Shown: in pieces, positions 46,372 to 57,914 of the stretch
Position numbering within the stretch: the first letter of the stretch is position 1
How the letters are laid out: every line of letters begins with the position of its first letter
Assembly: GCA_022828595.1 (NCBI GenBank)
Contig: JAKGHH010000004.1
Span: 57,252,422 to 57,316,421, forward strand
Direction of reading: 5' to 3'
DNA from: Nelumbo lutea
Lineage: Eukaryota; Streptophyta; Magnoliopsida; Proteales; Nelumbonaceae
DNA: 64,000 nt
Notes under the pieces: generated by a model
Databases searched by the model: none
What the model saw: only the letters and a program-made list of their open reading frames with translations
What the model was told of the DNA's origin: nothing
Program-made: the position numbers and the translations under genes

Positions 46372-46385
46372 TGGTATCAGAGCCA
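46372..46385 (+). promoter_or_regulatory. Primer-binding site of copia B
   Basis: tggtatcagagcca, complementary to the 3' end of initiator methionine tRNA, which primes minus-strand DNA synthesis in most plant copia elements. It lies immediately after the LTR. Confidence 0.85.
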
Positions 46386-47422
46386 TGGTTCAAATCTTGA
46401 ACCAAAATAGACTAGATCTAAACCTGCGCAAATGGGCAGAAGGTGTTCTACCCGATTTGCGTAGATTAGGGTTTTTTTGGGAAATCGGTTCCCAATTACA
46501 GGGTGAATGATTTGAAAATATTTTTTATAAATCTGGAATATATTTAGAATTATTCTTTATGATTTTCTTGATTTATGGGTTGTTCGTACAAAGGAGATTG
46601 ACATCTTTATTGGCGCAGGATATCTGCGATTTGCAATTCTATTATTCCAAGATCGAAGCTGGATGTGCTGGAGAAGGAGAATTCGCAGAAGGAGAAATCG
46701 CTATCTGTGATTTACAGTTTATGAAACTGCAAACTGAGATCTAACGATTATTTTGTAGGTTTGAGATGTGCAAACAACCCTATTACTGATTCTTATTTAT
46801 TCTTTAATCAGTAAATTTAATTTAAGATCATTTTCTTGAATTAATTTTTAATTAAAAATCAAACCCTAGACCCATTCGAACCAGATTGGTCCAAACTGGT
46901 TGCACCGAATCTGTGGTTCGATGGAGGCTGATGTCAGCCCTAATTTCCCACTTTTGGGTCAAGGGATTGATGGTTAATTATGAGATTTAATTCGGCCCAC
47001 ACCTGTAAGGCCCAGATTTAAAGAATTAAAACTGTTAAAGCCCACTAATTGCAGAAAAGCTATATGGGCCGAACTATTTAAGCCTATTCAGCCCATATAC
47101 CTAGATAATATTAATTAGTAATATTATGGATTAAAATGGGCTTTAATAATGGGCTTGATAGATATTAATTTATTGGATCAATTCTATCCTTGCATGTGAT
47201 GTATGGATGTGTGATGTGCAACGTTCATGGGCCATAAGTCCTTGGCCCATGCTGATACGATAGTGGCTCTTGTGTACACCATGGCTGAATGCACATCATT
47301 GCCATGGTGTCCCTAAAGATCATTGGATGATGTCCCTCAGTGGTGGGCTCCACACCTCCCTAAAGAGGATCCGTGCGAAACCCTAGCCGTTTAGGGCCCA
47401 CCTAAATCTGGCTTTATGAAAG

Positions 47423-48790
47423 TGACGGGTTGTTGAAGCCATCAAAATTAATTCTAGTCCCACCTTACTATAAACTTGTAGTAACTATGGTACCATGTCA
47501 AATCCCACAGGGAGCCAATAATTAATTTCTCAGCCGAATGTGCAATATAAAGAGTGGACAATTTGAATAATTTAAAATTCTAAAATAACAAAAGAGCAAT
47601 TAACAACTAATTTAATTGACCAAACCCAGTATTCGATCAACACTTATCATTAACCGACTGGGTACGATAGCGTTCCATATCAATTAATGATAGCAATAAC
47701 CTTTGTGAAAACAGTTAAACCAAAATAACAATAATTAAGATAGCTACAATTATCGAATCTTGTTCCATTGATTCCCCTTAGGTTAAAACATACCCATACA
47801 ATGGTCAAAGGCTGTCACGAGCAATTGACCCATGTAGGATAATAACCTAATTGCTACTTGTACTATTCGTGACAATTATGGATCATCAAATCATGGATAG
47901 CAGTAGAAAGAGTAATACTAATTAATTTGTCAGACTAATCAATATTAACTTCCATAAAAACAATATATGCAAGAATCAACGATTACTTGAATTAAAAGCA
48001 AGAACTTAAATTAAACACATAACCTCACGATGACTCAATTGAATCAGAAATCCCCCTTGAATCAGAAAAGAAAAGCTCATCTGCTCATGGTCACCATCAC
48101 CTTCTTGCTTTGCTTCCTAGATGGATGGACTGATCTTCTTAATTGATTGAGTGCTGGAAGCTAGTTTGCCCCCCTGCTGGAAGCTAGTCTGCCCCCCCCC
48201 CCCCCCCTGTATATAGCTTTAGGAGGAGGACTGTTTTCCAACTCCCATTAGGAGATTATCCTCAAAATTAGAAAGTCCTAATTAGATCTAATCCTATCCT
48301 ATCCTATCTAGTAATCTTAATCTCTTATCTTCCTAGAATTAAAATTAGAATTTAAATCTGATAGGACTCTTCATTCTTGAATCCGAATTGGGCTTCTTTA
48401 ATAACTTGGGCCGCTACAAGGCTTTCTTGTGAATTGGGCTTCGGCTGCAAATTGGGCTTTACTATGAATTTTCTCCAACTTTGGGCCTGATTTTGGCCTC
48501 AATGCAGACTGAATCTGTCTAAAACCAAAACAAGAGAGTTGTGGAGTTCTCCCTTCTCTTTCCATTGCATTTTGAATCATCCAAATCGGAATTCGGAGTT
48601 GAGAGTTATACCCCGATTACTAAACGATTCCGAAATTATGCAAAATCATCCGATTTGCCTTGTTTTCCTCCCGTTGCCTTCTTGCTTGCCCTAAACCGAA
48701 ATACAAGAGTAGTGAGTCCAATTAAGTGAAAATTTAGTGTAAAAGAATGAACATTTGGGGATAAAAATATGATACTTTTTATTCCAATCA
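47423..48790 (-). mobile_element. Solo gypsy LTR, TSD gaaag
   Basis: TGACGGGTTG ... CCAATCA, with gaaag at 47418-47422 and 48791-48795. Its right ~700 bp is clearly related to the LTRs of the Athila-like element (C run before tatatagctttagg; attgggcttc repeats; agtccaattaagt near the end) but diverged, so it is a sister family. Removal rejoins the copia leader. Confidence 0.88.
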
Positions 48791-49421
48791 GAAAGTCTGT
48801 GGGAGCCACTTTGTTTTGACCTAAATTAAAGTAGGGCGTAATAACTTTGTTCCCTCTTGCAATATAAGTGCATGTGATAGGGAGATTCATATGATGAACT
48901 CTCTAAATATCTTCCATCATTAGCATGAAGATGAGTCCTTCAGTAATGAGGAAACGCACCATAAAATTGGGCTATCCATTTGCTACTGGATTTGTTGGAA
49001 AGTTTCATAAGATGATAGGGGCATCATAGACCAATGTGGGAGGGACCTATCCTAAAATGGAAGACTCTCTCACGGTACATTGGCGTTCACGAATATGATG
49101 GATGAGCACTCACTGGACAGAAAGGTTTAACCCAAAATGGCAATGAACCTTGTTTGACAGAGGCCAAAGGGAAAGTCATTCGATGAGTGGATGTGATCCT
49201 TCATACAAAGGTGGTGGGGTTATCTAGCTAAAACAGTTGGCTCCATGCACCCTATGTGATTTCCCACATTTCTAGAGACATAAGTTGTTGTCTCTGTCAC
49301 TGAGATAGGAGGGAAAACTCAGAGATGAATAAATGGGAATGGAACATAGATTAAAAGCCATATCTATATAACTAACATGAATCAAATTAGGTTGTGGACT
49401 AATTTTTGCTTTTTACCAGAA

Positions 49422-52400
49422 ATGGCAAACGGACAATTTGCAAAGTTGTTGGATGACAACAAACTTAAAGGACCAAATTATGCTGACTAGTATCATAACC
49501 TTATGCTGGTTCTGACTTTTGAGAAGTTGGACAAGGTGGCTAAAAACCCTAACCCGGAGCGTCCAAGTGATAGGGCTTGTGAGGCCCATAGAATGGACTA
49601 ACAGGATTGGGAGGAGAAAAACTCCCTAGTCTGGTGCTATATCATTGCCTCCCTGGACAATCCGATACAGAGGCAGTTTGATCAGAGTGAACTTGCCAAG
49701 GACATATTGGATAGTTTAAAGACAATGTACGAAGACCAGAACCGTTATACTCGACAGAAGGTCTTGAAGTAGTTCATTACCGCACAGATGTCCAAGGGCC
49801 GGCAAGTTCATGAACATTGTCTTCGGATGATGGGTTATATCAATGAGTTTGAGGCTCTTGAATCCGGGTTGGATCATGCGACCTAGATAGATGCCATCCT
49901 AAATTATTTGCCTCCTTCCTTCAATCTGTTCATCATTAATTACAACCTGAATAAGCTGAATGTCAGCGTTTAGGAACTCAGCAATATGTTGCAGAGGGCC
50001 GAGGAACTGATAAAGAAATATGAGCCTATTGCTATGCTTGTTGAAGCTAGCAAGTTAGGCAAAAAAAAGAGGAAGGCAAAGAAGAAGCCCCAGAAGAAAG
50101 CCACCAAGTCCAAGAAGCAGAAGAATGACAGAGCATCAGATGCTTGTCACTTCTGCAAATAGATCGACCATTGGAAGAGGAATTGTCCTCAGTACCTGGA
50201 ATCCAAGAAAGGTAATTTTGAATATTGTGTCATAGAAACCAATTTGTTGGTTACTTTTGCTTCCTGGTGTATTGACTTGGGGCATCGACTCATGCGTGTA
50301 ACTCACTACAGGGGTTCAGGATAAGTAGAAGACTGAGTGACGGAGAAGTAACTCTTTACTTGGGGACTTCTACAAGTGTTGCAGCTACGACCATAGGAAC
50401 CGTAGAGTTAATTTTTAGAGAATGAACAATTGTTCTGAAAGATTGTTTTTATGTACAAAATTTGAGAAGAAATTTGATTTCTGTTTTAAAATTGTGTGCG
50501 GATAGATATTCTATTCTTTTTGGTAATACGATTACTATTAAAAGAAATAACAAATTCATCACGTACGAAGAATTTGAGAATGTTCTCTATGTTCTTCATC
50601 ATTCTCTGGAAACTAACATAGGCAAAACTATGTCGGTTGATATTCCCAAGAAAAGAATCCATGATACAGTTAATCCCACGTGCCTGTGGCATTACCGACT
50701 TGGCCATTGAAGCGAATAAAATTTATAATATTCTTATCTATGAAAATTCAGTATTTCTACACTTAATTTACATTTAAATGGACTCATTACTCTTGTATTT
50801 CGGTTCAGGGCATGAAAGAAGGCATCAGGAGAAAAGCAAGGCAAATCGGATGATTTTTCACAGTTTCGGCACCGATCAGTAATATGGGCCTAACTCTCGT
50901 ATCAGAGATTCGATTGGAATGATTCAAGACTAACTGGAAAGATAAGAGAGGAAGCTATAACTTTCATATTTTGGGCTTTTGCAGATTCAGCCTTCATCGA
51001 AGTCAAATCCGGGCCCGAAGTCAGGGTAAGTTCGTAGGATGGCCCAATTCGCAGCTGAAACCCAACTTGCAGAAAAGCCTTGCAGCAACCCAATTCGTAG
51101 AGGAAGCCTAATATGAATGCAAGAACAAGAAATTGAGAAGAGTCCTACCAGATTTAAATTTGTGATGTAATCCTAGAAAGATAAAGATATTGAGTTCACT
51201 AGATAAAGAGATAAGCGTAGGACTAGACTAGGACATTTTATTTTTGAAAGATAAACTCCAAGGAGTTGGAGACCATCCCCTCCCCTTTAAGCTATATAAA
51301 GGGATGGGGGTGGACTAGAGTGGTATCAAAACAGAGAGGAGCAACGAATCTATCAAGCAAGAAGACTACAAGAAGGAGGTGGTGGAAAAAAGAAGAGGAG
51401 ATCTCAATACCATGGGCAAATTCATGAGTTCTTTCTTTCCTCTTGGTTGCTTTATATCCTTTATCATGAACTGATTTATTTTTAGCTAGGGTTGTGGAAA
51501 ACCTAACCATGAAAATGAATATATTTTTATCATTATGATTTATCCAAGATCGTGATTTCCATATAGTCTATGAATTATTTGCTTAATGCAATTAGGAGTG
51601 GCCATCTCTTAATTGATTTGGTTTATATGAATGAATCGGAAGAGGAATTTATATATTCGACCACATAATTCATGGTGTGAATTGAATGGTATATAGGGAT
51701 ATATACACATGATTCATCTGAATATATGAGTTTTTTTTGCACATAATGCATTCCTATCATTGAGAGCTCTAATCGAGGGATCGAGGGGTTACTTGATAGA
51801 AATAAGTTTAATATATCTTGGGAAAGAATATTAAATAAAATTGGAAAAACTTCAGCTTATGGGAATGACAAATGATCTTGGTTAATCACATCCATTAATA
51901 TTCATTAGAATGGTTAGGTGGACCAATGGTCCTAGCGATTTCACTCATTGCATTTTCGGTTATTGATTTCCTTTGATTTTATTTTCTTTTGCTATTTTTA
52001 TTTTCAGTAGTTCTTACTCTTAAATCTGAAATTTGATTGTCCAAATAATTAGGGAAGACTGTGGTTCTAATACTTATTTTGTTAAATCCCTGTGGGAACG
52101 ATATTTTTATACTACTTGATAACTAGTGCACTTGCTAGGGTTATAATTATAGCTATCAGCCATATCAGCATTGATCATATCACAAGGTTGGTAAAGGATG
52201 GTCCTTTGGATTTTCTAACTGTAGAAGATCTTCCCACTTGTGAGCCTTGCCTTCAGGGTAAGATGAAACAACCATTTAATGGTAAGCCTGAAAGATGTAC
52301 GGGCATGTTTTTTCTTATACATACTGATGTATGTGGTCCCCTGAGTGTCAATACTTGTAACCAGCATGTGTATTTCATTCACCGATGATTATTCTCGGTA

Positions 52401-54186
52401 CGGTTACGTGTGCTTAATGAGACACAAGTCTGAATCCTTTGAAAAGTTCAAGGAGTTCAGACAAGAGGTTGAGAAATAGTTAGGGAGAGAAATTAAGACC
52501 CTTCGATCGGATCGAGGTGGCGAGTATCTCTCTAGCGAATTTAGGGACTATTTGAAGGTCAACGAGATAGTATCACAATTAGCTCCTCCTGCTACACCAC
52601 AACTTAACGATGTTTCAGAGAGGAGGAATAGGACCTTATTGGATATGGTCTGGTCACTTCTCATACACTCAGAGTTACCCACATCCTTTTGGGGTTTTGC
52701 ATTAGAGACTACGATATACGTGCTGAATCGGGTTCCAACTAAATCGGTTCCAAATACTCTATATGAACTTTGGACCGAAAAGAAACCAAGTGCCAAACAC
52801 TTGAAGATTTGGGGTTGTCCAGCACACGTTAAAATAACGAGTGCAGACAAATTGGAATCGAAGACTAGCCGTTGCTTATTCATTGGCTACCCCAAAGGCT
52901 CTGTGGGTTACCTATTCTATGATCTGGGTGAACAGAAGGTGTTCTATAGCCGAAATTCCCATTTCTTGGAGGATGATTACATCCAGAACAATCATTGTCA
53001 GGAAGTTATTCTTGATGAGGATAGCTTTGAAGTAGTGGGAGGTGTCCCACAAGTTCCAGGTAGTGACAAACCTAGAAGATCTACCCGGGAATCCAGACCT
53101 CCAGTCTGTTTTGGCTTATGACTAGGATAGTTACCTGGTGGAAGCCATGATTTGTGAGGAGGATCTTATGACTTATACGAAAGCTATATTGGACATAGAT
53201 TCCTTGAAGTGGGTAGATGCCATGAGAGCTAAGGCAGACTTAAAAGAGACCAATAGAGTTTGGACTCTAGTGGATCAACCCCCCGGGGTAAAAGCAATTG
53301 GTTGCAAATGGATCTACAAGAGGAAGAAGGGCCCCGATGGTAAGGTTGAGACATACAAGGCTCGTCTGGTGGCAAAAGGGTATACTCAAAAAGAAGGGAT
53401 CAATTATGAGGAAACTTTTCGTCGATGGCTGTGCTTAAATCCATTAGGATCCTACTACTATAACAACACGAGATTTGGCAAATATCAAAACTGCGTTCCT
53501 GAATGGAGATCTTATTGAAGATATCTATATGCAGCAACCGCAAAGTTGCATAGCTGCGGGTCAGGAACACATGGTATGTAAATTAAATAGATCCATATAT
53601 GGACTTAAGCAAGTTTCTAGGAGTTGGAACATCCGGTTTGATTCTATTGTCAAAAAGTTTGACTTTGAGTAGAATCCGGATGAACCCTATATTTATAGGA
53701 AATCCAGGGGGGATAAGGTTACGTTCTTGGTTTTGTATGTAGATGACATTCTACTCATTGGGAATGGTGTAGGAATGTTGACTATAGTGAAAGTATGGTT
53801 TTCACAACAATTCTCCATGAAAGATCTTGGAGAAGCCTCCAAGAAGGGAAATGTTCCTTTCAAGCATGGAGTCACTCTCTCCAAGGGGATGTCTCCCAAG
53901 ACTCCTGAGGAGATTGAGGGCATGAAGGACGTTCCCTATGCCTCAGTCGTAGGGAACAACATGTATGTCATGCTGTGCACTCGTCCTAACATTGCTCAGG
54001 CAGTGAGTGTGGCAAGCAGATTCCAGGCCAACCCAGGGCAGGAGCACTGGACTGCTGTGAAAAACATACTTAAGTACCTTCGAAGGACGAAAGAGTTTTA
54101 TCTGGTATTCGATGGTATCTCACTACAAATCTAGGGGTATATTGATGTCGACTTCCAGTCAGATCCAGATGATAGAAAGTCTACAT
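49422..54186 (+). pseudogene. Copia B gag-pol pseudogene (first part)
   Basis: The gag ATG is at 49422 (MANGQFAKLLDDNKLKGPNY). Many CAG or TGG codons have become TAG or TGA (gctgactag, gtttaggaa, ttctgcaaatag). The knuckle CHFCK is followed by a stop. The protease is decayed (gacttggggcatcg for the DSGA codons). The TGA after the protease is at ~50424. The solo LTR interrupts at 50708 in LWHYRLGH. Integrase, RT (VLYVDDILLIGN, ~53730) and RNase H (DDRKST) follow. A ~120-bp part between the RT YVDD region and RNase H (LGLRLYRDRS to NMEN) is deleted at ~53840. Confidence 0.85.
50708..52158 (+). mobile_element. Solo Athila-like LTR, TSD gccat
   Basis: TGAAGCGAATAA ... TAGCTATCA, flanked by gccat at 50703-50707 and 52159-52163. 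It matches the LTR of 22513-28636 in opposite orientation (aactagtgcacttgctaggg near the end; TATA-like ctatataaag at ~51291). It splits the pre-integrase histidine motif of copia B. Confidence 0.92.
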
Positions 54187-56137
54187 TGTTAGACAGTTTT
54201 GTATGCCCTTAGCTTCAATCAAAATTGTGTACTTTATGAGTTTATTGTAAATGAATAAAAGTACATATTTGATTCATGTTCCCTTGGTATGTTTTTGTGT
54301 AATACCCTTAAATTGGACACTTATTGACACTCGTGTTAGTTTAGAATGTTCACGGCCAGTGGGTCGGTCTGGGGAGACCTATCCTGACAAGGCTGACACT
54401 GTGGTGCCACCAAGTCGGTTGGGGTGGCTTGTCTTAGCTATCGGGGTGAGACCCTAGGCACATACAGTGTGGGATTAATTGAATCTTTGAACTGGACCAG
54501 ATTTTCAGTATTGCCCTAGACCTTGGAGATTGATGGGCAAAACTGGAAAGTTACACCCGACCCCTAGACTCGATTATGATACTGCACTAGGTGTCGGATC
54601 GGGCTGTCTTTGATGTACCAATCAGTGAGATCCTTAGCGGGGGTCAAAACCTGGGTATGTTGGGACAATCCGAGAATTCATCTGATTGGGTGATCATAGT
54701 GATAGGATCAGCCCCTTTGTCGGACAAAGGTAATGATCGGGGATGCACTCTCACTATTGGAAACCAAGACTGCCGGCAGCCGATTTCAACCGTTGAAATT
54801 TGTTTTGCAAAATATATTTTATATGAGATATAAAAGTATATATATTATGGTTTTTAAAATGTTTGCAAAAGGGTTTTAATTCCCGGGATCCATATAAGTG
54901 GAGAGTGCAACACTGTTCCTTGCAGCCGAGGGAGAGGTCCTCTCTTGTCGGGCAGTGTATGATCATTATGGGCTGAGAGGTTAAGTGTAAGACCATTGAG
55001 GATAATACCTGATGGGCTAATCTTGCATCTGCCCACAGTCCCTGGGTGTTAAAAGGTGGCTTGGCCCAGGGACCACTTAGGATAAGTGTTGGGCCCATAG
55101 AGCCCATTTGATGGGTTTCAGGGGGTGCACTGTCTTTAACAGTGTATTCGACCAGGCCTTATAACAAAGGCTGGGCCGAACCCATGTGGCTGATGTGTAG
55201 ATCAATGCTAGGGTCCCACGCCATACAAGGAAGCCCAACTGGGCAGCAGTTAGGAAGGTTAAGTGAGCACATAAGCTTAATGGGCCTAAAGCCCATTTCG
55301 AACTAGGCTCTTAATTTAGTTAATTAAAGGGGCGAATTCTGAGATGGATTAGCAGTTAGGATAGGGTCTTAATCGTATCCACTCAGAGAGTCCAGATCTG
55401 AATGTGATTCAGATCTAGAAACCTCCTAATAAGATTAAGATAAAGCTAATCTAATCTGCAGATAAGATAAGGGTTTGTCCTTATCATTAGAAGAGAAGGC
55501 TGATCCAAATATGATTTGGATAAGCACCTCCTAATGGGATTAGGAGCTGATCTTTTCAAGTTAACAAAAGGAAGGAGGGGGCGGCAGCCTTGAGAGTGAG
55601 GCTAAGAAACACATCAGATCCTCTTTAGTGCTGAAATCAAGAAGAGAGAATTCTGCACCCTGCGAATACTCACTTGCCGCCTCCCTGCTCTTGCCGCCCT
55701 GTTTGCCAGTTCGATCTCCAACTGTGGGAGAAGTCAAGATTGGATCTTGACATCAATTCTTTGAGAAAGAATTGAAAAGGAAGCTGTGCTCACGTTCCAT
55801 CCTGCTGTTTCTTGCGAAGGACAGAGTTCTTGGGGAAGAACACTGTTGATTCTGCTCCATCCTGCACTGCGCCATCTTCAGTGGGAGCAGTCTTTGGATC
55901 CTTCCTTGGGCGTGAACACCTTCGTTGGGAGATATTGCTTCTCGGTATCAGGTATAATTCTCTCCCATTCCTTTTGGTTCAGATCTGGTTCAGTTTAAGG
56001 TTCAAGATTTATCCTTGAAAATGTGATTTTCTAAATAGGGAATGTGATTCCCAGTTGAAGGGAGAGAAAAATTTTTAAAATTCGCCCCTTATTCCGCAAT
56101 TTTTGGGCGTCCATGTGATGGATCTCTCAACCCTTCA
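54187..56137 (+). repeat. 5' LTR of copia C
   Basis: 1951 bp, TG...CA. The dyad cluster is at 55394-55546. The expected TATA word (tataaaagg in older copies) reads ttaacaaaagg at ~55561-55571. One dyad (TCCTAAT/ATTAAGA, 55424-55440) has a mismatch that is absent from the 3' LTR. Confidence 0.95.
55394..55546 (+). repeat. Dyad cluster in 5' LTR of copia C
   Basis: Five short inverted repeats in 153 bp: AGATCTGAAT-gtg-ATTCAGATCT, TCCTAAT-aag-ATTAAGA, GATAAGG with CCTTATC, ATCCAAAT-atg-ATTTGGAT and CTCCTAAT-ggg-ATTAGGAG. They lie just upstream of the expected TATA position and occur in most LTR copies of the family. Confidence 0.88.
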
Positions 56138-56138
56138 G

Positions 56139-56150
56139 TGGTATCAGAGC
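56139..56150 (+). promoter_or_regulatory. Primer-binding site of copia C
   Basis: tggtatcagagc, one base after the 5' LTR end; initiator-tRNA type. Confidence 0.92.
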
Positions 56151-57914
56151 CACTGGTTCAAATCTTGAACCATTCTGTTTTAGATCTGAACCTGCGCAAT
56201 TAGGGAGAAGGCGTTCTACCCAATTTGCGCAGATTTGGTTTTGGGAAATTTGTTCCCAAAACAGATGGGCAAATAATCTGAAATTATTTTTAAATAAATC
56301 TGATTATTATTTAGAATTTTTATTTATAATTTTCTTGATTTATGGGTTGTTCGTACAAGAGGAGATCGAATTCTTGGTTTGCGCAGGGAATCTGCGTTTT
56401 TGCAGTTCTTGATTTATTTTGGGTCTGTAAATTTTTTTTTATTTCCTAGACTCAATGTATAGGTATTCGATCTGATGTAATTATTAATAGAAATAGGATT
56501 TCTATTTATTTTATTTTGGATCGAAGATGGCAGCGCAGAGAAGGAGATTTCGCAGATAAGAGAAATGCTATCTGCGATTTGCAGTTTGTGAAACTGCATT
56601 CTGTGATCTAACCTTTGTTTTGCAGGAAGGATTGTGCGAACAGCCCTGTTTGACTGATTCTTGTTTTTCCTTTTATCAGTTATTAATTTCAGATTATTTT
56701 CTTGAATTAAGGATTTAATTAATAATCAAACACTAGACCCATTCGAACCAAGATTGGTTCAAAACTGTTTGGACCAATTCTAGGGTTTAATCAAGGCTGA
56801 AAGTCAGCCCTAATTTCCCACTAATTGGCCTAAGGATTGATATTTAATTAAATGGTTAATTCGGCCCAGCCTGTAAAGTCCCAGTTTTAAATAGTTAAAA
56901 CTGCAAAAGCCCATTTTAAAGGATAAAGCTATATGGGCCGGACTGGGTAACCCTAATTCAGCCCATATAACTAGATAATATTAATGGTTAATATTATGGA
57001 ATTTTAACGGGCTTCCAACGGGCCTTACAGATAATTAATTGATTGGATCAATTTATCCCTGCATGTGATGTATGGATGTGTGATGTGCTGCGTACATGGG
57101 CCATAAGTACTTGGCCCATGCTCATTCGACAGTGGCTCTTGCGCACACCATGGCTGAATGTACATCATTGCCATGGTGTCCCTTTTGGTCATTGGATGAC
57201 TTCCCTCAGTGGTGGGCCCACACCTCATCAAGAGGTTGCGTGCGGAACCCTAGCCGATTTAAGGCCCACCGAAATTTGGCTTTATGAAAGTCAGTGGGAG
57301 CCACTTTGGTTTAACCTAAATCAAACTAGGGCGTAATTTTGTTCCCTCCAGCTAATATGAGTGCATGTGATAGGGAGATTCATATGATGAACTCTCTAAA
57401 GGCCTTCCATCATTAGCATGAGGATGGGTCCTTCAGTAATGAGGAAATGCACCAGAAAATGGGCTATCCATTTGCTGTTGGGCTTGTCTGAGTGTTTCAT
57501 AAGATGTTAGGGGCGTCATAGACCGAGGTGGGAGGGGCTTCACCAGAAAATGGGAACTCTCTCACAGTACCTTGGCGTTAACGAATATGATGGGTAAGCA
57601 CTCACTGGACAGAAAGGTTTACCTGAAAATGGCTCTGCACCTTATCTGACAGAGGCCAAAGGGAAAACTCATATGATGAGTGGATGTGATCCTTCACAGA
57701 AAGGTGGTGGGGTTATGCAGCTGAAACAGTTGGCTCCATGCACCCTATGTGATTTCCCACATTTCCAGAGACAACCCGTAGTCTCCGTCACTGAGAAAGG
57801 AGGGAAATCTCAGAGACGAATAAATGGAAATGGATCGTAGATTAAAATCCATATCTATGAAATGAACATGAATCAAATTAGGTTGTGGACTGATGTTTGC
57901 TCTTTTATCAGAAA
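56151..57914 (+). other. Long untranslated leader of copia C
   Basis: ~1.76 kb between PBS and the gag ATG. It contains short readings (one of 97 codons at 57043-57336), but the B copy of the region does not keep them open, so I do not call a gene. It includes inverted words such as gggccataagtacttggccc (57099-57118), which may fold. Confidence 0.7.

Noticed and set aside
57043..57336. 97-codon reading in the copia leader
   Set aside because: Not open in copy B and without recognisable domain; probably chance in a long leader.
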